DNA of 64,000 nucleotides from Amylostereum areolatum (Eukaryota > Basidiomycota > Agaricomycetes > Russulales > Stereaceae): contig SAXG01000001.1 of NCBI GenBank assembly GCA_012932865.1, positions 795,693 through 859,692 of the forward strand. Reading direction: 5' to 3'. The position numbers and the translations under genes are program-made. This document shows positions 1-11,546 of this stretch, one piece after another (the first letter of the stretch is position 1; each line of letters begins with the position of its first letter). Below the pieces are notes generated by a model, which was not told the DNA's origin, did not search any database, and worked only from the letters and a program-made list of their open reading frames with translations.

Positions 1-1554
1 TCATTTGCTTGTATCTTCATAGTTATTGTGTCCATGACATCTTATGTCTATAGTATCGACATTGAAGGGGACAAGAACGACAAAAACGAAACGCACCGGT
101 GGGCAATATCCCGATATGCGTAGTCATTGTGGAAAGACGGTGCGGGACACTGCAAGCAACACAAAACTTCGGATTATTTGGAGAGAATTCAGAGACTACG
201 TCGGAGGAAGGGTGAGATGCGACGCGTCGAAGGTCAAGCTTCAAGTTCCGTTCGCGTTGTTGGTGTGACGCCTGTGACTGGACGCGTCAGTCACGTGATC
301 ATTGCAAGTAAGTAACTCAACTTCATTTGAACTTCATCTTTAGTTCGCATGATAGCTGATACTTATACAAGTATGTAGGAACGTCTTGCCAGTAGCCATT
401 GATACGGATTTTGTATGAGATGTGGGTGCATAAGATGGATGTTGGTACACTAAGTATTCAATCATTGAAGATACCTCCCGCCAACAGTTGAAATCGTTGG
501 AGTTTCGCTCAACTACATACTGTCTCCTGCCACGCATGATGCATGAGGGAAAGGGTCCCGGGGACAGAATGGAACCGATCAACATTGAATGAACAGTTGG
601 ACTTGACGTGTCGGCCAAGCCTGACGAGCGGGTTTCCAGCGATGACCTAGAACGGCTATTAGCAACTCATACAACGGAAAAACGCATCCAGCCTGAGGAG
701 CTAGCGGACATCAACCAAAGCCTGTTGGAACAAGATGCTCGAGGGCAAGTAAAGGGCGTCCAAAGTCCAAAGTCAGCGTAGAGCATCTAGGACCAGAGAC
801 GCTCAGTATCGATTGACCTATAGTCGACAGTCTGGCCCGCGGCAGGTAAGTTATGGTTTAACGGTGAATGTGTCTGCCTCCAGTGACTACTGGTGTCAGA
901 TTCAACGAGCGAGCTGAAGGTCACACGAAAGCAACTTACCTTGCGATCGCAACTAGGTCTAGATCAATGGTACATCCATGCGGAAATACGCGAAAAGAAA
1001 ACGATAACCAATGCAACGGATGCGCCGTTGTTATATGTATCTTCTGTTGAATTCTAATCGGGTTTTCAGCCTGGCCCGCGGATCGATCGACTTGCACGAA
1101 ATATGCTTCCGTATTCCGAATGCTTCCGTGACCGCTGGCAGGAGTTGTACGTTGGGGTGGATGGACGAGGATTGGAGGGTTTCAGGGAGCGCGGTCGAAA
1201 TTCAGAGGAGGTCGCGTCCGCTCCCTAGACCTGTGAAACGAGAACGTGACGAGCCCGCCCGCACATCTCCAACGTACAAAAGCAGATCCTATGCAATTCT
1301 AGGTGAAGTACAACAGCGTGTGTCAATCCAATCGTGAGAGCATCCTACAAATGGGTCGTTGAAGCCGTGCAGAATGATCATATACCCTGAAAACCTCGGT
1401 AAGGAAGGGAAGGTCCTGCGTATCCAAGAAGGGGTTGGGATAGAAAAAAAGAGAGGTCAAAATGTTTCCTTTTGTTTTCCTCGCGCACGCGACGAGAGGT
1501 TCCTTGAGCACGAGAATACTGTCAGTGTTGTTTGTGTTACGATAAAGGGTACGC
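1..1554. other. Gene-poor left end
   Basis: I see no coding region with recognisable protein motifs. The open frames here are short (up to about 108 residues), overlap each other on both strands and have no intron-exon structure. A CACGTGATC element lies at 292-300. A gene may lie to the left of the window. Confidence 0.5.
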
Positions 1555-2774
1555 TTACTCGTGAACTTCGATGCGTACGCTTGGTCGACTCAGGATCGAC
1601 GTAGTCTTGCGGTGGTGCGTCCCGGTATGGATGGAACCTGCTGGAAGTTGCTTGTCCACGGCACCGAAGGACGATCGACGTCCAGACCTATGATTACCGG
1701 AACCTGATGCCATGGCTGACGGTTTGGCCATGGCAGAGGGTTTTGAGCCACTTGGCTTCGAAGAGTGATTTGGTTTCGAGACGGTCTGGCGTCCGACAGG
1801 CGCAGGGACGGGTCGTGGAGGAGGACTAGACGAGGGTTCAGGAAGATTGGCGGGAGGGGCAGGGGGTACCCAAGAGCGATGAGCCGTCGATGTCGGGCCC
1901 GCCACCTGTGAGAGAGCGCTGTGCATATGAGCCATCTCTTGTCTGTGCTTCGTATTGGATGCTATAACCGGAAGGGATGATTTCAGTACACCTAACAGCT
2001 CGGAGCGAAACATGGGTACGCACCCTCCAGCAACCGGATGTCCGCCTCCCTATGGAAGCTCTGCATGAGGGCTGCATATCGCTTCACTTGCCAGCCCATC
2101 TGATTCGCTCGTGCGCTGTTTCCTTGCGACTGTGCCCATTTCTTCTCCTCTTTGAATCGACGCCGCTCGCTGTCGGCCATGGTCGCCTTACGACGGAGTG
2201 CGGCAACTTCCCGTTCAAGTGGCGACATGCTGTGTGAGGGATCGATCCAGTCCGCGAGTGATTCGAGTGATTGCGTGGTATCGGTTGCCGTCGTCGCTGT
2301 GGTCACGGATGGCGTGGATTCGAGGAACTCGCGGCGGCGACGGGAGTGGTAGTGTTCGCGCCTGTCACCCGACGTGCGTCGAAGCTGCACCAGGCGGCGT
2401 TGACGGGGGTACGCTTCCGTGATCGATCCCTCAAAACGGGCCTGTTGCTGCAACTCCTCAGGATCATCGTCTTCGAGAACTTGAGACAGTAGGTCGGTGA
2501 GGAAAACACCGACGGCACCGCTAAGGAGAGTGCAAGCACACTGCATGGCATCGCGGGTGACGACGAGGTTGACGAGAACTCTACCGGCCATGCCAAAGCA
2601 GACGCCGAAGGCGAGAGAGGGGATTTCCATGAGAAAGTAGTACAGAGCGACGCCCTGCCAGAGGCCACTGAGGACATGGTCCTCGATCCCTGGCTCGTGA
2701 CGGGTGACGAGTTTATTGTAGGCAATGCGAGCGCCGAGGCCTAGAAGGAGAGCGAATCCTGTGGTAAAACGCAT
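1555..2774 (-). CDS. Membrane protein with basic coiled-coil region, unknown function
   Basis: I do not recognise a named family, but the protein looks real. It starts at the ATG ending at 2774. The first ~110 residues hold two or three hydrophobic segments (for example around GFALLLGLGARIAY and GAVGVFLTDLLSQVL). An Arg-rich stretch follows, then a charged helical region (SPLEREVAALRRKA, ADSERRRFKEEKKW, ALMQSFHREAD) that could form a coiled coil. A 62-nt intron at 1962-2023 (GTGCGT..ATAG) joins this to a Pro/Ser-rich tail ending EVHE. The codon structure and splice join are clean. A role at an organelle membrane is inference only. A CACGTGATC element lies 127 nt upstream of the ATG. Confidence 0.7.
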
Positions 2775-2900
2775 GTACTGGGCGTGTTGCTGGAGGGGGC
2801 CGTGCGCATAGAACGTGTGATATGTAGAAGAGAGATAATCCAGACATCATTCGCTTTCCAATTCCAACATTCCAACATCCGCTCGCGTGCCGTGTTTCTC

Positions 2901-2911
2901 TCACGTGATCG
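2901..2911 (-). promoter_or_regulatory. CACGTGATC E-box-type element
   Basis: TCACGTGATC lies about 127 nt upstream of the ATG at 2774. The CACGTG core is the binding site of Cbf1/USF-type bHLH factors. The same extended motif recurs upstream of SLU7 and TFB4. Confidence 0.4.
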
Positions 2912-2990
2912 AGCTTGAACTCGAACGCAGGGAACTGGGAAGGGTTGCATATGATAGAGTACAGTGTAAGCAGCACACAGCAGGAGATTA

Positions 2991-4918
2991 CTACAGGTCC
3001 TTGTCCACATAATTCGCCATCGGGTCGTCTGTCATACGACGATTCATACGATAGGCCTCTGCCAATGACGAGTTAGTTTCCAGAACCACACCGGGAGATG
3101 AAAGGAACGAGGACCCACCTAGCTCATCTTCCGTAACATCGAAGGCTTTCGCATCCCCCTCGCCCTTCGACTTCTTGCTGAACCTGTCATCTCCTTCGTC
3201 TGTCCTCGCCTTTCTCTTCCGCTCTTCGCTGAGGACGTCCGCAAGCTTGGATTGGTCCAGCTCGGCGTCGCCGTCTCTTCGCTTTTGGTTTCCTTTTCGA
3301 TCTGTCCCTGTCTTCTCCAGGTGTTCTTCCACGAGGGTCTTGGGCTCCGATGCTCCTGCCAGGAGGTGTGACGCAGACGATTCCCGGTTGGCAGATTTGC
3401 CAGCCTCGCCCGTGCAGTATGACAAGTGCACCGAAGAATGACAACATGCGTATCCCCATGTCCCGGAACCAGAATCGTACCAAGAGCCCCACACGGAGGC
3501 GTGGTTGTTGACGTATACTGGATAGTGCTGGCATCAGGAGACAAATTGCACGCAACAGCGGATATGCATACCATCTTCGGGATACTTCGATCGCATCTTT
3601 GCACGCTCCTTCCCATGAACAACCTGTCCCGTCCGGGAGTACTCGACGTATTCTTCCGTTTGGCCATGCAAGAGTTCCTTTGGTAGTTTTTCCAAGTATT
3701 CCGCACCGCCGTACCGCGACAGGATGCTCGCCTTAGACACGTCCTTGAGCTCCTCCTTCTTCTCCCTGAACTCCTTGTGAAGGAGCTGTCCTTGTGTCGG
3801 ATTGGCGTTTAGATGGACGTCGTTTCCGCGAGAGCTCGATTGCCACGCAAACAGCTGCAAGGCCTGCACTTCTGGAGCCTCTCCAGAATGCCGCAAGAAG
3901 TTGTCGCCAGCGAAAATAGCCTGCAAGATCATATGAGCACGGACACTGAAGAAGACACAAATGAGCAACGTACTTCTTCTGCTGGGATGTTCTTCGATGG
4001 ATTGTCGCGCATAGAGCGAGTCTTCGGGTCATAGTATGCGCTCTCCGGGTCGAGGTTGATGAGGTATTTCGCAGTGTCTTCCCTGATACGTAGGTTTCGA
4101 ACCGTTATCCGGGTCTTCGTGTCCATCTTCTGCCCGACAGCGTCAGCAGCGTCTGCGTACTTATCCTCGTCGGCATCCTCTTCTTCACTTGACCCAAAGT
4201 CCGGGTCGTCCTCCTTCGCCTCTGCCTTCCCTGCTTTCGCCACCTTGCGCACCGCAGCCAGATCCGTCGTCGTCTGGTTGTCGATCTCCTCCTCCCTCAG
4301 CCGTTGCCGTTCTGACTCCACCGCCTCGTATTCCTCGTACACTTTCTTGTGCTCCGCCGGGTCATATCCATTCCACCGATCGCGTTTCGCCGCATAGCCA
4401 ACTTCGACTTCTTGGATGACCTCGTCCGGCGCGATGTTCCTGTTGGTGAACTTCGCACCCTTCTTGCGAGGCCGCTCGAGGCAATCTTGCTTCTTGTGGG
4501 ACATCGCACCACAGTTTTCACAAGCCCCCTTGCGGTATTTCTTCGCGGCAGGCCCGGCGATGAGATTCCGGTCATACCAATTGTTGATATCGCTCTTCTC
4601 TTCTTCCTTTTGTCGCCGCTGGTGGCTGAGCGAGGGAACGCCGGTGTCCACGTACCACGGAACCTGTGAGATGTATTCTGCAAGATGTATAAGGTGCAGA
4701 ACGGATCCATAAACGTCGGAGTAGACTCACGAGGAATATGAGGATTTATAGCCTTTCCCTCTTCATCTAAGGCGTACGGGGCTGTGCCCGCTTTACGAGC
4801 GGCATCCAGGTCCTTTTGTCGACGAAACTCTTCGCGCGAAAGCTTGCCCACCGCTAGACCAAGGTTAGATAAAGCATGAAGATGATGTAAATCACACTCA
4901 CCGCTTGACGAAGCCATG
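2991..4918 (-). CDS. SLU7: Pre-mRNA splicing factor SLU7
   Basis: SLU7 acts in the second catalytic step of splicing and helps choose the 3' splice site. The first exon encodes only MASSS plus one base. An intron (GTGAGTGTG..TCTAG) joins it to [20 protein letters not shown]. The next part has [15 protein letters not shown], then NNWYDRN and a CCHC zinc knuckle, [14 protein letters not shown], followed by [10 protein letters not shown]. Further on come [10 protein letters not shown], an acidic stretch ([15 protein letters not shown]), [18 protein letters not shown] and [11 protein letters not shown], all typical of the family. The C-terminal exon ends YVDKDL at 2991. The length, about 550 residues over at least five exons, fits. 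The frames are clean across all exons, and I have no doubt about the family. Confidence 0.93.
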
Positions 4919-5014
4919 ATTGGGGGGTTCGGGGTGGTGGTGGTGGTGGTCAGGGATGCGGGGTACTGATAATTATGAGACTCGAGAGGCTCTCGCTTCT
5001 TGCCAACTCCAAAG

Positions 5015-5023
5015 CACGTGATC
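5015..5023 (-). promoter_or_regulatory. CACGTGATC E-box-type element
   Basis: The element lies 97 nt upstream of the SLU7 ATG. It has the same extended core as at 2902 and, in the other orientation, 11479. Confidence 0.4.
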
Positions 5024-5081
5024 GGCACTTATGAAATGAGTCCTATCTTTAGTCGAACTTACGAACGGTTAGGTTCAGGGG

Positions 5082-5108
5082 TTCAGTACGTTCAGTACGT
5101 TCAGTACC
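5082..5108 (+). repeat. Tandem 9-mer TTCAGTACG x3
   Basis: Three head-to-tail copies of TTCAGTACG (5082, 5091, 5100; the last ends in C instead of G). They lie in the intergenic stretch between SLU7 and CHD1. Confidence 0.8.
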
Positions 5109-5373
5109 AGTCTTCAGCAAGTCTCGAAGGACGCCGTGCGGATTCCATAGCATTGGAGAGAAATACAGAGCGAGTATGAAGAGTCAGTAACTATGTGTAC
5201 GGATAACGTTATGAGTAGCATAAGTACACAAAGGGCAAGGTGATCGAGAAATTCGAGAAAATGGAGACGAGCCAACTCAACCATGCGATACATAAGAAGA
5301 CGAGAGCAAACCCAGAACAAAGAGGAAATATCAAAGCGAAGTCAGATGACGAGAGGGAAAAGAGCAACATATG

Positions 5374-8300
5374 TCAGCGGTGCTTCCCGTTGGTCTTATG
5401 TGTGGACGACGAGGCAGCCCCGTTCGGGCGCGGAGGGGCGGAGGACGAGCCAATGCGTGGCTTCTTAGCAACGGTGCCGGTTCCGTCCCCCTCTTTCATG
5501 ACCATCTTTGCGTGTATCTCTTCCAACTTCGCAGCTTTAACCTTCTTGGGCCAGAACAAGGTGACGAATCTGGAGCCGTGTCGGTGAGAAACAGGTAACC
5601 AAGACGATACGCGAGAGCACTCACGTCCAGAGATGCCGACGCCAGCGATTTCGGTCCTCCCCAGCAGCCTGTTTTGCATCAAGGATGGCATCGATACGGC
5701 GGCCGATAGCAGCCAGCGAGTCCTTGAGGATGGCAACCTTGTCGTCTCGGGGTATGTCGCCGCCTGACAGCTTGAGTTGTTTCTATAGCCAATGATCAAC
5801 CGCGTCCCCGAATAATGCACATGAAGTAACCGTACCAGATGCTTCTTGACGGGTCGGAGTTCTTCCTTAGTAGCCGCTTCGTCCATGGAAGGGCTGTAGG
5901 AATGCAATCAACAGCTGCAGCAAACGAGCCCACTATGGAACGCACCATTCGTCGGACGAGGATGAATCGGTGAAGGTAGGGGTCGCGCGGCGTTTCCTCT
6001 TCCTCGAGCTGCTATCCTCCACAGACGCCACGGCCTCGCTCTCCGCACGTCGACGTAGGCTGCCGCTGTGTGATGATGAGGCGACCGGGGGAGGAGACAT
6101 AGAGACCTTGAGATGACCCTTCGTCCTGAGCGAGCTTTCGTATGACCGAAGCTTCTCGTCGTGTTCCTTGAGGATACCAAGAAGATAGTCGCCGCGGCGG
6201 ACAAGGTGTATCGCGTTGGGTATAGGTTTCGTCGACGCATCCTCGCCCTTTTTGCCCTCTTCGAGGAAAAACTTGCCCTCAAGGCCGAGCTTCGCATCTT
6301 TCGCCATGGTCTCCCAATTGCCGAACCCATACAGGTAGGCGCCAACAAGAAGCATAGCATCCTCTGGAGGGCCCCAGCGTCCCGACCAGTTGAGAGTTGG
6401 CCTAATATTGTCAATCGGTATAGCCCAGTTATATAAATCATCTGGGGCCATCGGGCTGAGATGATTGTAGAGGATCGAGAGATCACGAGTGCGTGATAGA
6501 ACAGTCTCCGCGTTGATGTTGCCAACGTTCCGGTAGGTGACGAGGACAGCCTTGCTCTTTTGCGCGTTAGTGAGGACCTCTCCCGCGGCTTGCTTCTCGC
6601 GCTTCTGGCTCTCATTTTCCTCGACGGCATGCGCACAAAGCTCCACAATATCGTCGGCCACATGAATGATCATGCCACGGTTCTTGTCCTGAAGCTTTGA
6701 CTCGGTCACCTACGAGGCTGTCAGATATGCTCCACAGCACAAGGCTAGTCCCTTACAATCAAGTCGTAGCGTTGGCGAATGTCTCCCCATTTCTGCATGC
6801 TACGAATGAGCACCCGCACATCCCGCTCTTTAAGCTCCATGGCCTTCTGACTCGCCGACTTGCGTGTAGGTGCGGCCTTCGTCTTTTTAGCAGGAGGTGC
6901 TGACGCAGGCTGGTCGACATCCATGCCTTCGTATGATACAGGTGCATGGGTTCGCTTGCGCTCTCGTCCGGTGTCCGCGGCCGCGAGCTCCTCGGCCTTT
7001 CGCTCGTCGTCCTCCCGTTCGAGTTTTTTCCGTTCGTCAAGCGGGATGATATCTTCCCAGCTCATGTCGGCTTTGACGTCGCTGACAGCAGCGAAAGTCG
7101 CAAGAAAGCCTTCACCACCCAGGGATGTTCCACCGTCGCCGGCGGCAGCCATCGTTTCGTGATCCTCGGCACGGTTCAGGATATCGTCAAGGTCCATTTC
7201 GTCGAGCTTCTTGTTCTGCTGAGAGTCGTCTTTGTCGAACCTGTTGTTACTTTATTAGTAACTTGCCTAATCTTCAATGCAGGACCAAACCACTGACATC
7301 TTTTGAGCACCATACTTCAGAACGGCCGTCAGTTCGTCCTTGCTGAGGTTGTCGGCCTTGGGCAGATCCTTGGCGAGATTCTTGCCACTCAGGTGGGCTT
7401 GCGAAGTATCCATTTGGTTGATGACTATGATAGAGGTCAGTAAACAAACTTTCGAGTGAATGAGACAAAACCCACTAGCATATTCAAGCACCATCTTCTT
7501 CTTTGCACGCTCAAGAACGTCTTCCTCCATAGTGTCCTTGCTGACAAAGCGGTACACGCTAACGTGCGACTTTTGCCCAATACGATGCGCACGAGCCATG
7601 GCCTGTAAGTCGTTCTGTGGGTTCCAGTCGCTCTGTACGTACTTTATCAGTCTACGGCTCCAAAAATTTCAGGGTTGAGCTTACATCGAATATAATGACC
7701 GTGTCAGCCGTCTCCAAATTGATACCAAGACCACCCGCACGGGTCGACAAGAGAAACACAAAATCGGGGGATCCGGGCATGTTGAAATGGGCGATAGACT
7801 TCTTTCGGACTTCCGAGGGAACCATGCCATCCAGCCGTTGGTGGACGTAGTTCCGAAGGGTGAGATAGTCGCTCAGAATGTCAAGCATGCGGACCATCTG
7901 ACTGAAGATGAGGACGCGATGACCGTCGCTGCGAAGCCGGGCAAGGAGTTTGTCTAAAAGAACCATTTTGCCGCTGTTCATGACCATCCCCTTGAGCTGT
8001 TCTTCAACCGAGGCGGTACGGTCCTCTGCTCCATCGAACAAGTATGGATGATTCGCCGCCTTTTTCAATTCCATCGCTGGGAACCGAGATCAGGCCAGAT
8101 GCGTAAACGGTCTAACAAGCGACCCACCGATGTTCAAAAGGCTGATGTTATTATTCCCGTTGGCACTTCTGATTAAACCTTGGAAGTTCTAGTAAAAAAG
8201 AATGAGCTTTGTGTGAGGGGCTAGGGCGCCTATAAGATAAACAGACCTTCGTTAAGATGTTCTTGTAGAAATGAGTCTGGAGAGCACTCATTTCCACACG

Positions 8301-10606
8301 CAAAATACGTTCGCTCTTGGTGGGGAGGGAAGTTAAGACATCACGCTTCAGCCGGCGAAGCATGAGAGACTCGAGCTGCTTATGCAATTCTTTGATCTTT
8401 TCTTCATGGTCAACATCCGTAAGGTCGAATTCGTTCTTGAGAGCGACTGAAGAACAAAATGGGTTCACTGTGCTGCTTGGACATATGAAAAGTACTTACA
8501 CTGTTCAGGCATAAGGAAGTGCATCAAGGAAAGCAACTCTGCAGAAGACGTGAGAAGATGGCATAGATAGAACGCTCACAACTCACCCTTAACATTATTC
8601 TGAAGAGGTGTGCCCGTGATAAGGAGTTTCGACGCTGCTGAAAACGACCTGAGGGCCTCATACAGTTGACTTTCAGAGTTCTTCAACCGATGAGCCTAAT
8701 GGTGGTGAATAAACACGGTTGGTCATGGAAGTGACTATCGCGACACACCTCGTCAACAGCAAGGACCTGCCACTTAATGTCGCCCAACTCCTTCGCGTCG
8801 CGCAACGTTAGCTCGTATGTTGTAAGCAAAACGTTGAACTTGAGCTTCTTGTTCGTGGGGCCGAACTCATACGTACGGATAATGTCTCGCGCAGAGGCAG
8901 TACCAACGTACATGATGACATTCAAGTCCGGAGCCCAGGTAGCGAATTGCCATTGCCAGGCGGTGATGGTAGACAGGGGAACAATCACCAAGAAGGGACC
9001 ATATTGTTGCATTTGGTGGAAGAGATATGATATGAACGAGACCGTTTGCACCGTCTTCACGACTGGATGAGCCTACGTGTTTGACGACGGGAAACAACCT
9101 CACCTTTCCGAGACCCATCTCGTCTGCCAGGATGCCGTTATCGCCTTTGCTCCAGAGGTAGGCAAGCCAGTTTAGGCCGGTGAGTTGGAAGTCCTTCAGC
9201 TCCCCACCGGTAGACGTGATATAAGGTGGATCCTCTGTAACCTTCTCGAAGGTTGGACGCTGGGACCTGGGGTAGACGGCACTCTTGAATGGGAATTTCG
9301 CCTCAGCCTCGCGCCGGCGGTACGCCTCGAGCTGGGCCTTCGCAATCGGGCGCAGTTCGTCTAGGGGCTCCCATGTGCAATGCTCGTAGTTGAGGTTGGT
9401 CCATTTGCAGAAGTATTCGACCTCGCCAGTATCCAGCTCGCGATGGGATACAATACGCTCCACAGTCTTGTATGTCTCAAGCTCTTCCTTTTCTCGTTCC
9501 CTATCCAGGAGGAGAGCTTCACGCTCCTCGGTCGTAAGATTAGGGGCAGAAAGTCTGGAGAGATACTGTTTGTAGGCCTTGATATAGTTATCGACACGCT
9601 TGAGACCCTTGTACCGCTTGAGGAATTCGTATGTCTCGTCCGTGTTCTTGAGGTGAGAAAAGCCCTTCCATTTGATGTGGAAGCGCTGAAGACAACATTA
9701 TATGCGCTGAATATTCATACGGATCGACCCAACGCACGATGTTTTCGGACCAGAGGTCTTCGGGGTCGTCCTCACGACCCTCGTCGCGCGAATGGCCTAG
9801 CACGGCCTCAATCTCGTCGGTCTCTTTCTCTTGGAGGGACGTATCGATGTAATATCCGGGGTGTTCGTCGAACTGCTCGAAGTCCTCAACGTCGTCCGTG
9901 TAGTTAGGAACCTTTCCTCCTCGGTTGGAAGAGCGAACCTCATCGCCCGCAACGCGAGCTCTCTTCTTTTTCTTGGAACGCGCACCATATTCTGAGTCTG
10001 AGTCTGACGTAGGCTGCCTCGAAGGAACAGATACTGAGAAGAGCGGTGTTGAGGAAGGGTGAAAACATATATATATTCATATTAGATATAACTTACCTCT
10101 GGGTTTACTTGGAGCTTTCTTCTTCTTGAGGACCTTTTTCTTACTCGATGAACCGTACTCCTCGTCGGCATACGATCCGTCGTCTTGGTCCTCCTCATCC
10201 TCATCTGGAGTGTCCTCGTAACCCTAAAGGACATGTGTCAGGGAGATGTTGAGCAAAGACAACAGTGGGATGAAGCTTGCCGAGTCTTCATCTTGAATCA
10301 CCTAAATAGAAACATGCGGTGAGAACATGATCGATCTCTCCTTGACTCCGAACCACCAACCTTCCTGACTGAGGAACGAGACGAGGAGGCGACGGGAGCG
10401 TACGAGGCGGCGGCAGGCCCCGGCTCAACATCAACATACTCCCCATCCTCTTCTGCGTCTGCGTCTGCGTCCGCGTCCGCATCCACGTCGACGTCCCCAC
10501 GCGCGTCAGAATCGGAATCAATCTGCATCTGCTCGTCGGAATGGGGGTCCTGTTCGGGAGAGGTAGAGCGATAGCGGGTGTCGCCGTACACGGCCAGGCT
10601 GTCCAT
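5374..10606 (-). CDS. CHD1: Chromodomain ATP-dependent chromatin remodeller CHD1
   Basis: CHD1 is a nuclear SNF2-family ATPase that spaces nucleosomes behind elongating RNA polymerase II. The start [12 protein letters not shown] is at 10606. An acidic Asp/Ala repeat region is followed by Lys-rich linkers and tandem chromodomains ([40 protein letters not shown]). The SNF2 ATPase follows: [11 protein letters not shown] (motif I), VDE/AHRLKN (DEAH box, split by an intron), [50 protein letters not shown] and [10 protein letters not shown]. Next come CHD1-type SANT/SLIDE sequence ([24 protein letters not shown]) and the C-terminal helical domain, ending GKHR at 5374. I estimate about 1,430 residues and at least 15 short introns. 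All exons join in frame, so this long gene is a good control for the frame-broken genes elsewhere. Confidence 0.94.
10454..10496 (-). repeat. Hexanucleotide repeat coding Asp-Ala/Val-Asp
   Basis: A degenerate GCGTCT/GCGTCC hexamer run lies in the first CHD1 exon. On the minus strand it encodes alternating Val-Asp then Asp-Ala, an acidic N-terminal tract likely to vary in length between strains. Confidence 0.7.
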
Positions 10607-11546
10607 GACTGGCGGGGAGGCAAAGTGGGTCGATGTTGAGGGAGGCGATGAGGGGAGGGACGGACGGCGGGAAAGGGGATGATGGGGGGACGGGACAAAG
10701 GGAGGGCGTCGCGAGCGTCAGCGGTCGGGGTGCAGGCGAGGATGATTCACACGCGTGGCCATCGCTACGGGCGGCGCCGGCCAATGCTCCTTCGTCACCG
10801 CCTGCACCCACGAACTCCGCACCCACCCTTATTCGTTCTCCCTTCACACCCGTTATCCTTCTCTCCCCCTTCTCTCTCATCGTTGGCAACGGTCTCTGCG
10901 CTCGTCTTACTGTACTACTTATAAGCAATTTTGTTGTATTGGGGTGGAATGCGCCTGTGCGCCTGCCATCGTTCTCGCCGCGTGCCCCAGTCGTGAGACG
11001 AGACGTCCCCTGATCAAATCTTCCACGGCTCGCCCGGCAGCTCGGGCGCGGCGTTGATCTCCATTTCCGCCCAACATTCGAGGCGATTCGTCCCATTCTC
11101 GGCCCCTTCTCGCAACCGCCTCGGGCCTCCTCGCTGCGCCGTTCGCCGCCCAGCCACGGCCGGGACCCTTTCCTTCGTCACGCGTCACGTCCAGGGCCGC
11201 CCACCGTCTTCCTGCGAATGCGATCAACACGCTTCCGAAGGCTATTCGTCGGCGCTCACTTGGCTCAAGTTCATGGTGGTCGAGCACGTCGAGCACCATC
11301 GAAAGTGGTCAGCCACCCCACCGCTATCCGCGTCTGAGAGCGTAAATGTATGCATATCCTTACTGTACCCGCTGTGGAACTTTCTGCGCGAAGCCAAAAT
11401 TTTGTTATCGCCGCCGATGTCACCTTCGTCGGCGCCGTGAGTGGCGTCGAGTCCGACGGCTGCCGCGATGAGGAAGCAGATCACGTGACTCGACGCGTAC
11501 CAGGTTTCCCAGCGCGCACGCTCAGGCACCCTCCTGATCCTCGACC
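10607..11546. other. Divergent promoter region CHD1 / TFB4
   Basis: This is 940 nt between two divergently transcribed housekeeping genes. The open frames here are GC-rich shadows on both strands. A GATCACGTGAC element lies at 11479-11489, close to TFB4. Confidence 0.6.
11479..11489 (+). promoter_or_regulatory. GATCACGTGAC element upstream of TFB4
   Basis: This is the exact reverse complement of the 11-mer GTCACGTGATC at 290-300. It lies about 58 nt upstream of the TFB4 ATG and is a candidate bHLH (Cbf1-like) site. Confidence 0.45.

Larger units (their letters stand above)
4919..5373. other. SLU7 upstream region and CHD1 3' flank
   Basis: No gene is visible. The region holds a G-rich GGT run (about 4921-4955) in the presumed SLU7 5' UTR, a CACGTGATC element at 5015-5023 and a short TTCAGTACG tandem repeat at 5082-5108. 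Confidence 0.6.
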
